Origin: Roseiarcus sp963807735 | Lineage (GTDB): Bacteria > Pseudomonadota > Alphaproteobacteria > Rhizobiales > Beijerinckiaceae | Direction: 5' to 3' | Length of the DNA stretch: 64,000 nt | Assembly: GCA_963807735.1 (NCBI GenBank) | Contig: CAWEDI010000051.1 | Coordinates: 1 to 64,000 of the forward strand | In this document: one piece after another, positions 9,297 through 17,516 of the stretch | Position numbering within the stretch: position 1 is the first letter of the stretch | Layout: the number at the start of each line of letters is the position of its first letter | Position numbers and translations under genes: made by a program | Notes under the pieces: generated by a model | What the model saw: only the letters and a program-made list of their open reading frames with translations | What the model was told of the DNA's origin: nothing | Databases searched by the model: none

Positions 9297-10034
9297 ATGT
9301 CGGCATCTCAGCGGCGAATATGCGTGATCGGCAATTCGAGCGTCGGCGCGGTGCGCATGGCGCTGGCGGATCGACGGGCGCCAAGCGGCTACGACTTCAG
9401 TTTCTTCGCCAGCGGCGGCCCCAAATTCGAGAGCATCGGCTTCGTCGATGACGAACTCGTCGGCGCCGAGGTTCACACGGGGGGCGATCGCGACCTCAAG
9501 ACTTACGACGGTTTCGTCCTGCACGGCCGCTTCCCGACGTCCTATGAGGCGCTCGATTTCGAGCGCCACCTCGCCGCCGACCGCTATTCGCAAGCCGTGC
9601 GGGCGCGCGCGCGCCAGGACTGGCGTGAGAGCTACAAGTCCTGGGGCATGGCGCTGCGCTTGCACGAACGTTACGGCAAGCCGGTGATGGCGCTGTCGCG
9701 CAACGTGTTTTCGAGCGAGCGCGCCGGGTCTCGCGATGTGCGCGAGGCCGCGGACGCGATGATGACGCAGCTGCTGGCGCCGCTGCGTTTCGTGCCGCTG
9801 CCCGGAGCGTTGTTCGAGGACGACGGCCAGGTGCGCCGCGCGTTCTACACGAGCTACGTCAACGTGCATGGCCGCACAGGGTCGGCGTCGAACGCCGACG
9901 AGTGGCACTACAACCGCGAGGCCGGCGGCCTGATCCTCGACGGTCTGCTGGCCCGCCTCGACGCCGCGTTTGCGCAGGGCGAGCACTCCGTCATGGCGAG
10001 CGAAGCGACGCCATCCAGCGCGCCGAGATCGTAG
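9297..10034 (+). CDS. unknown protein with SGNH-like N-terminus, next to GSCFA gene
   Basis: The 245-residue protein is not firmly recognised. It opens with RICVIGNSSVGAVRMAL, which resembles block I of SGNH-type hydrolases or a Rossmann-like loop, and has no signal peptide. Further conserved-looking parts are LKTYDGFVLHGRFPT, LRLHERYGKPVMALSRNVF and DEWHYNREAGGLIL, where the Asp and His would fit the terminal catalytic pair of SGNH enzymes. The neighbour on the opposite strand is a GSCFA-domain protein, another SGNH-like family, which supports a linked role in modifying a glycan or lipid. The last ~17 residues (from HSVMASEA) are encoded by a palindromic repeat that has invaded the 3' end. 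Confidence 0.55.
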   Translation: MSASQRRICVIGNSSVGAVRMALADRRAPSGYDFSFFASGGPKFESIGFVDDELVGAEVHTGGDRDLKTYDGFVLHGRFPTSYEALDFERHLAADRYSQAVRARARQDWRESYKSWGMALRLHERYGKPVMALSRNVFSSERAGSRDVREAADAMMTQLLAPLRFVPLPGALFEDDGQVRRAFYTSYVNVHGRTGSASNADEWHYNREAGGLILDGLLARLDAAFAQGEHSVMASEATPSSAPRS

Positions 10035-10095
10035 GCTGATCGGAAGCCTCGCTGCAGCGGGACCGTGGGTCGCTTCGCTGCGCTCGCGATGACGG
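9988..10095. repeat. palindromic intergenic repeat, family B copy 1
   Basis: The arms begin ccgtcatggcgagcgaagcg and end as its near reverse complement at tcgcttcgctgcgctcgcgatgacgg. The centre, including ccagcgcgccgagatcg, is shared in inverted orientation with the copy at 29691. The element lies between convergent genes and overlaps the 3' end of the upstream coding region. Confidence 0.8.
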
Positions 10096-10100
10096 CGGCG

Positions 10101-11141
10101 CTAACCCCTCGGCGCGAACGCCTCCAGCAACTCCTCGTCGCAGCGCGCCTCCGCGAGCGCCTGCGCGGCTCGGGGCGCCGTCTCCAGCGGCGCTTGGCCG
10201 AGCGCGCCAAAAAACACCCCCATCACCTCGGCGACGCCGTCAGGACTGGCGTTGCGCCGATCCGGCGCGAGCCGGTCGCCAGCGAGCGCGGCGCTCGACA
10301 CCAGTTCGTAGGAGGGAAAATAATCGACGTCGCCGCGCTGGCGCTGAAGCGCGCCGGCGACCGCGCGAAGGATCGCCTTCGATTCGGCAGTCGCGACGAG
10401 CACGTGGTTTCCGGAAGCCGTCGCGGCGAGCGCGACCGGCGAGACGGTCAGCAGGAATTTGATCCGCGGATTCGCGCGCCTCATCACGTCCATCGCCGCG
10501 CCGAGATCGTCGAGGATTTCGCCGTAGTCTGCGTTGTGGAAGCGATGCGCGCCGCCGTCGAAACGGCCCTCCCGCGTCCCCGGGCAAATCTGGTACTCGT
10601 AGCCCTTCGCCGCGTGGCGCCAGGCTTCGGTGAGGCCGAGCGTGAACACGAAAACCTCGGCCGCGCGCACGGCGCGCGCGAACGCGCGAACCGTGAAGCC
10701 GCGCAGCGCCTGCGCCTCCTCGCGAGTTGCAAACCCGCCCGGCTCGATCGTCGGGCGGAACGGATCGAACCAGCGCCCGTCGTGCTCCCAGAACTCGTCC
10801 GGCGCCGCCTCGCGATCGAGCGCCCAGCGCGTCCACTGCCGCAGCATGGCGGCGGTGTAGATATTGCCGGTGCGGCAGGTGAACAGGTCGTAGCCGTGCG
10901 CCTTGGCGTTGTCGGCCGAAAGTCCGCGCGGCGGCGGCTCGGTCTGCAGCCAGCCGAAGTTTTTCGCCCGCAACGCCGCGCCGATGTGCTGGGCGAAGCA
11001 CGAGCCGAAGGTGGCGATCGGCGTCTCCGGCGAAATCGCGAACCTCGGCGCCCAGACGCGCTCGACCTCGCGCGCCCGGCGCCCGGCGACGCCGGTGCGC
11101 CAGAACGCCTCGGGCGGCAGCGAAGCATAGGGGTGCGTCAT
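10101..11141 (-). CDS. GSCFA domain-containing protein
   Basis: The 346-residue protein carries the naming motif GSCFAQHIG at about residue 46, then NAKAHGYDLFTCRTGNIYTA, FTLGLTEAW, FHNADYGEIL and LTVSPVAL, the conserved blocks of the GSCFA family. The family is related to SGNH/GDSL hydrolases and is often found in polysaccharide gene clusters, but no activity is established. The start at 11141 gives the standard family N-terminus (ASLPPEAFWRTGV). No signal peptide is visible. It converges with the SGNH-like gene at 9297, with a palindromic repeat between them. Confidence 0.85.
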   Translation of the reverse strand: MTHPYASLPPEAFWRTGVAGRRAREVERVWAPRFAISPETPIATFGSCFAQHIGAALRAKNFGWLQTEPPPRGLSADNAKAHGYDLFTCRTGNIYTAAMLRQWTRWALDREAAPDEFWEHDGRWFDPFRPTIEPGGFATREEAQALRGFTVRAFARAVRAAEVFVFTLGLTEAWRHAAKGYEYQICPGTREGRFDGGAHRFHNADYGEILDDLGAAMDVMRRANPRIKFLLTVSPVALAATASGNHVLVATAESKAILRAVAGALQRQRGDVDYFPSYELVSSAALAGDRLAPDRRNASPDGVAEVMGVFFGALGQAPLETAPRAAQALAEARCDEELLEAFAPRG

Positions 11142-11196
11142 GGGTCAGCGATGAGCACGCGCGCGCGGCGGCGTCAATCGCGAGCGACCGCCAAGC

Positions 11197-13830
11197 TTGA
11201 CGTGGCCACATGCGTTCCGATCAATCGCTTCTTGGGAAGAATCGGGGCGCGCATTGACCAAGCCGACTTTCGCGGAGATCGTTTCGGCCTTCGGCGCGGC
11301 CGCCAAGGCCAAGCTCCACAACGCGGCCATTGCCGGCGCCCCGGAAGACCAGCTTCGCGGACCGCTGGAAAACTTGACCAAGGCCTTGGCCGCGCTCGAC
11401 GACCTTGCGCCGGCCGGCCTGGCGATGGTCGGCGAGACGACGCTGACGCTGTTGCAGACGCGGCCGGACTACGCGGTCAGCGTCAACAACGCCCTCGTCG
11501 GCTTCATCGAGGTCAAGGCGCCCGGCAAGGGCTGTGACCCGCGCAAGTTCTCCGACCCGCACGACAAGACGCAATGGGGCAAGCTCAAGTCGCTGCCCAA
11601 CCTCGTCTACACCGACGGCAACGGGTTCAGTCTGTGGCGCAATGGCGAACTCATCGGCAAGATCGTCGCGCTCGAAGGCGACGTCGAGACGTCCGGCGCG
11701 AAGCTCAAGGCCCCCGAGACATTGCGGGCGCTGATCGCCGATTTCCTCACCTGGCGCCCGATCCCGCCGGCGAGCGCCAAGGCGCTCGCGGAGACTAGCG
11801 CCCGCCTCTGCCGGCTCCTGCGCGAGGAAGTTCTGGAGGAAATGGCGGCCGGCCACGGCAGCCTGCAACTTCTCAAGGAAGCATGGCGCAAGCTGCTGTT
11901 TCCCGACGCCAGCGACGAACAATTCGCCGACGGCTACGCGCAGGCCGTCACCTTCGGGCTCCTGATGGCGCGCGCTTTCGACATTCCCCTTGGGCGCGAC
12001 TTGCGCATGACCGCGATCACGCTCGGCGACTCGAACACGCTGATCGGCGCGGCGCTCGCCGTCCTCACCCAGGACAAGGCCAACCAGCAGACGCTGAAGA
12101 CGTCGCTCGGCACGCTGACCCGGGTCTTGAACGAGGTGAACTGGGCGACGCTCAGCAAGGACAAGCCCGAGGCCTGGCTTTATTTCTACGAGCACTTTCT
12201 CGAAGTCTACGACAACCGGCTGCGCAAGCAGACCGGCTCCTATTACACCCCGCCCGAGGTCGTCGACGCGATGGTGCGGCTCGTCGACGAGGCTTTGCGC
12301 GGGCCGCTGTTCGACCGCCCGCTTGGCCTCGCCTCGGCCGATGTGACGCTCGCCGACCCGGCGATCGGGACCGGGACTTTCCTGCTCGGGGCTTTGCGGC
12401 GCATCGCCGACAATGTCGAGAGGGATCAGGGCGCGGGCGCGGTCGCGCCGGCCGTCACGGCGGCGGCGAAGCGGCTGTTCGGCTTCGAGTTGCAGTTCGG
12501 CCCGTTCGCCGTCGCGCAATTGCGCCTGCTCGCGGAAATGCGGGCGCTGACGGCGGCGACCGGCGGCAACGCGCCGCCCGACCTCAACCTCTACGTCACC
12601 GACACGCTCGGCAACCCTTACGTCGAGGAGGAGAAGTTCCTGTCGGTCATCGGCCCGATCGCCGCCTCGCGACGCGATGCGAACAAGGTCAAACGCGAGC
12701 AGCCGATCACGGTGGTGATTGGCAATCCGCCGTATAAGAACCAGGCGGGGGACATGGGGGACTGGATCGAGCACGGCTCAAAAGGCTTTGCCGCCCCGAT
12801 GGATTGGTGGAGCCCGCCCGCCGACTGGGACATTGGCCGCCACGCGCACCACCTTAAGAACCTCTACGTCTACTTCTGGCGCTGGGCGACGCTCAAAGTT
12901 TTCGGTTCTGGACGTTATGCGGCGACCGGCCAACCGGACACGGCTGAAGAGGGGATCGTCTGCTTCATCACGGTCGCGGGTTTTCTCAACGGGGCAGGCT
13001 TTGAGAAGATGCGCGACGACTTGCGGCGAACGTGCTCGGACATTTGGGTCATCGACTGCTCGCCGGAAGGCCATCAGCCCGAGATTGCCACTCGCATTTT
13101 TCAGGGGGTGCAGCAGCCGGTTTGTATCACGCTCGCTGCGAAGTCGTTGAGCGTGGACCACGAAACGCCGGCGCGGGTTCGGTTCAGGGCGCTGCCGAAA
13201 GGAAAACGACAAGACAAATTTTCCGCGCTGGAGGCGCTGCGACTGGATGCGCTGGATTGGGTCGACTGCCCGTCGCATTGGCGCGCGCCGTTTCTACCTG
13301 AACATATCGGAAAGTGGGCGGATTTCGTCCCGTTACCTGCAGTGTTTGTTTGGTCGGGCTCGGGCGTCAAGCCGCACCGTACGTGGCCGATCGCTCCCGA
13401 TGCGCAGAGCCTCGCGCGGCGATGGGAACGGCTCAAAAGCGTGGCGAGTGCATACGATCAGAACACTTTATTTGGTCCGGAGTCGGATCGAGATGTCAAC
13501 CGAGTTATCTCGGTAGACCTCGGCCCTCATGCGGTCCGCACGATCCCAATATCGAAAGACAAAGGTCCGGTCGTCTCGCCTGTCCGCTATTCTTTCCGCT
13601 CGCTCGACCGGCAATGGATTATTCCCGACCATCGCCTTCTGAGCAGGGCAAGGCCGAAGCTATGGGGCTTGGCGTCGGCAAAGCAAGTCTTTCTGACAGC
13701 TCTTGAAGCTAATTCCCCAACTGTTGGTCCCGCATTATCCTTCACTTGTTTGGTTCCGGACCAGGATCACTACAAAGGCTCGTTTGGCGGCCGTGTGTAC
13801 CCGCTCTGGGCGGACGCGCTGGCAACCTAG
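11197..13830 (+). CDS. single-chain restriction-modification enzyme, N-terminal 877 residues before an amber stop
   Basis: The protein resembles type IIG/IIL or type ISP-family enzymes, which cut and methylate DNA with one polypeptide. The N-terminus has a PD-(D/E)XK-like block (DYAVSVNNALVGFIEVKAPG). The N6-adenine methyltransferase part has motif I DPAIGTGTFLLGA (about residue 387) and motif IV NPPY at 510. A target-recognition region follows to YPLWADALAT, where TAG at 13828 ends the frame. The same frame resumes at once with PNIRADVLQTL and continues to 14565, so the full enzyme would be about 1121 residues. The stop is one base from CAG or GAG. The start is uncertain: ATG at 11197 or TTG at 11254 (LTKPTFAEIV). 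Confidence 0.85.
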   Translation: MTWPHAFRSIASWEESGRALTKPTFAEIVSAFGAAAKAKLHNAAIAGAPEDQLRGPLENLTKALAALDDLAPAGLAMVGETTLTLLQTRPDYAVSVNNALVGFIEVKAPGKGCDPRKFSDPHDKTQWGKLKSLPNLVYTDGNGFSLWRNGELIGKIVALEGDVETSGAKLKAPETLRALIADFLTWRPIPPASAKALAETSARLCRLLREEVLEEMAAGHGSLQLLKEAWRKLLFPDASDEQFADGYAQAVTFGLLMARAFDIPLGRDLRMTAITLGDSNTLIGAALAVLTQDKANQQTLKTSLGTLTRVLNEVNWATLSKDKPEAWLYFYEHFLEVYDNRLRKQTGSYYTPPEVVDAMVRLVDEALRGPLFDRPLGLASADVTLADPAIGTGTFLLGALRRIADNVERDQGAGAVAPAVTAAAKRLFGFELQFGPFAVAQLRLLAEMRALTAATGGNAPPDLNLYVTDTLGNPYVEEEKFLSVIGPIAASRRDANKVKREQPITVVIGNPPYKNQAGDMGDWIEHGSKGFAAPMDWWSPPADWDIGRHAHHLKNLYVYFWRWATLKVFGSGRYAATGQPDTAEEGIVCFITVAGFLNGAGFEKMRDDLRRTCSDIWVIDCSPEGHQPEIATRIFQGVQQPVCITLAAKSLSVDHETPARVRFRALPKGKRQDKFSALEALRLDALDWVDCPSHWRAPFLPEHIGKWADFVPLPAVFVWSGSGVKPHRTWPIAPDAQSLARRWERLKSVASAYDQNTLFGPESDRDVNRVISVDLGPHAVRTIPISKDKGPVVSPVRYSFRSLDRQWIIPDHRLLSRARPKLWGLASAKQVFLTALEANSPTVGPALSFTCLVPDQDHYKGSFGGRVYPLWADALAT

Positions 13831-14565
13831 CCCAACATCCGCGCCGACGTGCTGCAAACGCTTGCGAAGGCCTACGGCGCGCCCGTCGCCCCCGAGGACG
13901 TGTTCGCCTATATCGCCGCCGTCATGGCGCATCCCGCCTTCACCGCGCGCTTCAAGGCCGATCTCGTTCGCCCCGGCCTGCGTCTGCCGCTTACGGCGGA
14001 CAAGGCGCTGTTCGACGAGGCGGCGGCGCTCGGGCGCGAAGTCGTCTGGCTGCATTGCTACGGCGAGCGCTTCGCCGATCCCGCCGCCGGCCGTCCGAGA
14101 GGCCCGCCCCGCATGGCCCCGAACGCCCGCCCGACGATCCCCACCGCCGGCCAGATTCCACTGGCTCCCGAGCCCCTGCCGCAGACTATGACCTACGACG
14201 CCGCGAAACAGCGCCTTGGCGTGGGCAAGGGGTTTGTCGAGAAAGTCACGCCGGCCATGCGGAACTACGAGATATCCGGCAAGAATGTGCTCGACCAATG
14301 GTTCAGCTACCGCCGTCTCGACCGCACGAAGCCGGTCATCGGCGACCGCCGGCCGCCTTCGCCGCTCGAAAAAATCCAGCCCGACGGCTGGCTCGCCGAA
14401 TACACGGAGGACCTGCTGAACCTCCTCAACGTCCTGGGCCGTCTCGTCGTCCTCGAACCGAAACAGGCGGACTTGCTCGAAAAAATCGTCGCCGGGCCGC
14501 TCATCGATCTGCCGGGCGCGCCGACGGCGGAATCGGGGATAACGGGCGACGACCCGTCGCAGTAG
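13831..14565 (+). pseudogene. C-terminal part of the same restriction-modification gene, after the amber stop
   Basis: Codons after the TAG continue the enzyme in the same frame. The visible blocks (DVFAYIAAVMAHPAFTARF, PGLRLPLTADKALF, GREVVWLHCYGERF, FVEKVTPAMRNYEISGKNV, YTEDLLNLLNVLGRLVVLEP) match the conserved C-terminal specificity domain of LlaBIII-like enzymes. A GTG at 13849 could start translation of a separate 238-residue polypeptide, but this module is not known to act alone. The domain has no other frameshift or stop, so the break looks recent, or it is suppressed or misread. Confidence 0.75.
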
Positions 14566-14621
14566 GCGCCCAAGTCTGGCAAACTGCCCGCCAATTCGCT
14601 TTTCGCGCAACCCGAGACAAG

Positions 14622-14894
14622 ATGAACCGCCAACTCGACCTTTTCGGCGCCATCGAGCCCGAACTTCCGGGCTTCGACGCTGCCTCCTGGCGGCCCGACC
14701 CGGACGCGGTGCGCGCCGAGCTTCTGGCCGTGCTCGCCAAGGCGCGCGCCGCGCAGACCTCGCCGTGGAATGCGCGCCGCACGCTCTACTGGCGCACCGT
14801 CTTCCCGCAAATGACGAACTGGCTGCCCGAGGATGAGGCCCAGCAATTGCGGTTCGACTTCGAGGCGGAGATGCGGCGGCTGGACGCCGCCTGA
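14622..14894 (+). CDS. small conserved hypothetical protein downstream of the RM gene
   Basis: The 90-residue protein begins MNRQLDLFG and contains SPWNARRTLYWRTVFPQMTN and WLPEDEAQQLRFDFEAEM. It is acidic, soluble and probably helical. Short proteins with this kind of sequence occur in related genomes, but I can assign no function. It follows the RM C-terminal region by 56 bases on the same strand, so it may be cotranscribed. Confidence 0.6.
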   Translation: MNRQLDLFGAIEPELPGFDAASWRPDPDAVRAELLAVLAKARAAQTSPWNARRTLYWRTVFPQMTNWLPEDEAQQLRFDFEAEMRRLDAA

Positions 14895-14917
14895 CACGAG
14901 CGCGACCCAGGCGACGC

Positions 14918-16258
14918 TCAGGCGTCGGCGATTTGGCGGATTGCCGTGATGAAGCGTGCCGAGACCGTGTCGCGCGCGCGGTGCCGGCCGCCGCTGACTT
15001 GGCGGACGCCGCCGCTCCATACGCCATCCACGACCCGCGATCCGGCGTGGAAAATCCAAGTGTCGAGGATCTCGTCGTCGGCGCGGCCGGCAAGCCACGG
15101 CGAGCCGACGTCGAGCGAGACGAGATCGGCGAACGCGCCTTCGGCGATCCGCCCGCCGTCGCGTTGCAGCGCCTGCGCGCCGCCCGCGGCGGCGGCGTCG
15201 AACAGCGCCCGCCCGGTCGAGCGCCCCGGCGCCGCGATCACGTTGCGCTGGCGGCGCATCAGCCGCTGCGCATATTCAAGCTGTTTGAGCTCCGTGGCGA
15301 CGCCGATCTCGATGTTCGAATCGCTGCCGATGCCGAACGCCCCGCCGGCGGCGAAAAAGGCGGGGTTGATAACGCCGTCGCCGAGGTTGGCCTCGGTGAT
15401 CGGACAGAGCCCGACGACGGCGCCGCTCTGCGCCAGCGCGCGGGCTTCGTCGTCAAGCATGTGGGTGGCGTGGATCGCGCACCAGCGGCGGTCGACGGGG
15501 GCGTGATCGAGCAGCCAGCGCGCCGGCCGCGCGCCTGACCAGGCAAGGCAATCCTCGACCTCCTTCACCTGCTCGGCGACGTGCATGTGGATCGGCCCGT
15601 CGCCGGCGAGCGTGATCACCGCCGCCAGTTCCGCCGGCGTGACGGCGCGCAGCGAATGCGGGGCGACGCCGACGACCGGCGCGAGCGGGCGGCAGTCTTC
15701 GACGAGCCGGGCGAAGCCGTCGAGATCGGTGAGGAAGCGCCGCTGCTCGGGCCGCGGCGGCGCGCCGCCGAAGGTCGCATGGGCGTAGAACACCGGCAGC
15801 AGGGTCAGGCCGAGACCCGCGGTGTCAGCGGCGGCGGCGATGCGCTCGGCCAATTCGGCGCGGCGCGCATAGGGGCGCCCGTCCGGCGCGTTGTGCAGAT
15901 AGTGGAACTCGGCGACGGCGCCGAAGCCCGCCTCCAGCATCTCGACATAGAGTTGCGCCGCGACCGCCTCGATCTGCTCCGGGGTCATGGCGAGGGCGAA
16001 GCGGTACATCGTCTCGCGCCAGGTCCAGAACGTGTCTTCGCTGTCGCCGCGCCGCTCGGCGAGCCCCGCCATCGCGCGCTGGAACGCATGGCTGTGCAGA
16101 TTGGCGATCGCGGGCACGCCCAGCGCGTGGCGTTCATCGCCCGGTTCGGCGGCGATGTCGGTCTGCACGGCGCCGATGCGCGCGCCGTCGAGCGCAACGC
16201 GAACGTCTGAGCGCCAGCCCGACGGCGTCAGCGCGCGGGCGAAATGCAAGGCGGCCAT
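14918..16258 (-). CDS. hutF: formimidoylglutamate deiminase
   Basis: HutF hydrolyses N-formimidoyl-L-glutamate to N-formyl-L-glutamate and ammonia, giving the substrate of HutG. The 446-residue amidohydrolase-fold protein starts at 16258 (MAALHFARAL) with GGAGGAAGC just upstream. Metal-binding and family motifs are IANLHSHAFQRAM, EFHYLHNAPDG, HMHVAEQVKEVEDC, IHATHMLDD and GIGSDSNIEI. It is transcribed divergently from hutI across a 64-base gap. The presence of HutF together with HutG shows the five-step pathway rather than the HutG-type formiminoglutamase route. Confidence 0.93.
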   Translation of the reverse strand: MAALHFARALTPSGWRSDVRVALDGARIGAVQTDIAAEPGDERHALGVPAIANLHSHAFQRAMAGLAERRGDSEDTFWTWRETMYRFALAMTPEQIEAVAAQLYVEMLEAGFGAVAEFHYLHNAPDGRPYARRAELAERIAAAADTAGLGLTLLPVFYAHATFGGAPPRPEQRRFLTDLDGFARLVEDCRPLAPVVGVAPHSLRAVTPAELAAVITLAGDGPIHMHVAEQVKEVEDCLAWSGARPARWLLDHAPVDRRWCAIHATHMLDDEARALAQSGAVVGLCPITEANLGDGVINPAFFAAGGAFGIGSDSNIEIGVATELKQLEYAQRLMRRQRNVIAAPGRSTGRALFDAAAAGGAQALQRDGGRIAEGAFADLVSLDVGSPWLAGRADDEILDTWIFHAGSRVVDGVWSGGVRQVSGGRHRARDTVSARFITAIRQIADA

Positions 16259-16276
16259 GCTTCCTCCGCTTGACCC

Positions 16277-16286
16277 TGACATGTCA
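16277..16286. promoter_or_regulatory. palindrome in the hutF-hutI divergent promoter
   Basis: A perfect 10-base palindrome, tgacatgtca, lies centrally in the 64-base gap and runs into an AT-rich stretch (tatatta) that could be a -10 box. It is placed where a regulator controlling both directions would bind. No hutC-type regulator gene is in the window, and the match to known HutC sites is poor. Confidence 0.35.
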
Positions 16287-16322
16287 TATATTAAAGCCGG
16301 TTGCGGCAAGGGTGCAAAGCGA

Positions 16323-17516
16323 ATGGAAGTTCCTCTTACGCTATGGCGCAACGCCCGCCTCGCGACCTGCGCCGGCGCGGGGCTCGACGTCGTCGAGCGC
16401 GGCGCGCTCGTCACCGGCGGCGGCCGCATCGTCTACGCCGGTCTGGAGGCCGACGCGCCGCGCGCCGAGACGGAAGTTGATTGTGAAGGGCGCTGGATCA
16501 CGCCCGCGCTCGTCGATTGCCACACCCACCTCGTCTACGGCGGGAATCGGGCGCGCGAGTTCGAGCTACGGCTCGCCGGCGCGTCATACGAGGAGATCGC
16601 CCGCGCCGGCGGCGGCATTCTCTCGACCGTCGCCGCGACGCGGGCGGCGAGCGAGAACGAACTCGTCGCGCAGGCTTTGAAGCGGCTCGACGCGCTGATT
16701 GGCGAAGGCGTTGGGGCGATCGAGATCAAATCCGGCTACGGGCTCGACCTCGCGGCCGAGCGCAAGATGCTGCGCGCGGCGCGGCGGCTCGCGCGCGAGC
16801 GGCAAATCGTGCTGAAAACGAGCTTCCTTGGCGCCCACGCGCTGCCGACTGAATACAAGGAGCGGCGCGGGGCTTACGTCGACCTCGTCGCAGAGATGAT
16901 CCCGGCGCTCGCCGCCGAAGGATTGGTTGATGCGGTCGACGGCTTTTGCGAGACGATCGCGTTCAACAAACAAGAGATCGCGCGGGTGTTTGACGCCGCG
17001 CGCCGCGCCGGCCTGCCGGTGAAGCTGCACGCCGAGCAGCTTTCCAATCTCGGCGGCGCTGCGCTCGCGGCGTCTTATGGGGCGCTGTCGGCCGATCACC
17101 TCGAATATCTCGACGACGAGGGCGCCGCGGCGATGGCGCGCGCGGGCACGGTCGCCGTGCTATTGCCGGGCGCGTTCTACACGCTGCGCGAGCGCCAAGC
17201 GCCGCCGGTCGCCGCGCTGCGTCGTCATGGCGTGCCGATCGCCGTCGCCACCGACAGCAACCCCGGCTCCTCGCCGCTCACCTCACTGTTGACTGCGCTC
17301 AACATGGCGGCGACGTTGTTTCGTCTGACGATCGAGGAATGTTTGCTCGGCGCAACCAAACACGCCGCGCGTGCGTTGGGGCTTGAATCCGAACTCGGCT
17401 CATTGGAGGTCGGCAAGGCGGCGCATTTCGCGTTGTGGGACATCGAGCGGCCGGCGGAGCTGGTCTATCGCATCGGCTTCAATCCGCTGCATCGTCGCGT
17501 TTGGGGCGGCTCATGA
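16323..17516 (+). CDS. hutI: imidazolonepropionase
   Basis: HutI hydrolyses imidazolone-5-propionate to formimidoylglutamate, the third step of histidine breakdown. The 397-residue protein starts at 16323 (MEVPLTLWRNARL). Zinc and substrate motifs are visible: DCHTHLVYGGNR, AGGGILSTVAATR, EIKSGYGLDL, KTSFLGAHALP, KLHAEQLSNLGG, ADHLEYLDDEG and ATDSNPGSSP. Its stop overlaps the hutH start by four bases (ATGA), so the two are translationally coupled. Confidence 0.95.
   Translation: MEVPLTLWRNARLATCAGAGLDVVERGALVTGGGRIVYAGLEADAPRAETEVDCEGRWITPALVDCHTHLVYGGNRAREFELRLAGASYEEIARAGGGILSTVAATRAASENELVAQALKRLDALIGEGVGAIEIKSGYGLDLAAERKMLRAARRLARERQIVLKTSFLGAHALPTEYKERRGAYVDLVAEMIPALAAEGLVDAVDGFCETIAFNKQEIARVFDAARRAGLPVKLHAEQLSNLGGAALAASYGALSADHLEYLDDEGAAAMARAGTVAVLLPGAFYTLRERQAPPVAALRRHGVPIAVATDSNPGSSPLTSLLTALNMAATLFRLTIEECLLGATKHAARALGLESELGSLEVGKAAHFALWDIERPAELVYRIGFNPLHRRVWGGS

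Noticed and set aside
8754..9986. Upstream extension of the cobS reading frame
   Set aside because: It is antisense to the DUF1772 and SGNH-like genes and lacks CobS similarity. The GTG at 8753 gives the right N-terminus.
10065..11537. A 490-residue plus-strand frame
   Set aside because: It is antisense to the GSCFA gene and then overlaps the start of the restriction enzyme; composition is shadow-like (Arg/Gly/Asp-rich).
11221..12774. A 517-residue minus-strand frame opposite the restriction enzyme
   Set aside because: Composition is that of an antisense shadow, while the plus strand has clear nuclease and methyltransferase motifs.
16277..16295. Classical HutC site in the hutF-hutI gap
   Set aside because: The palindrome tgacatgtca does not match the known HutC core well, and no regulator gene is present; it is kept only as an unassigned palindrome.
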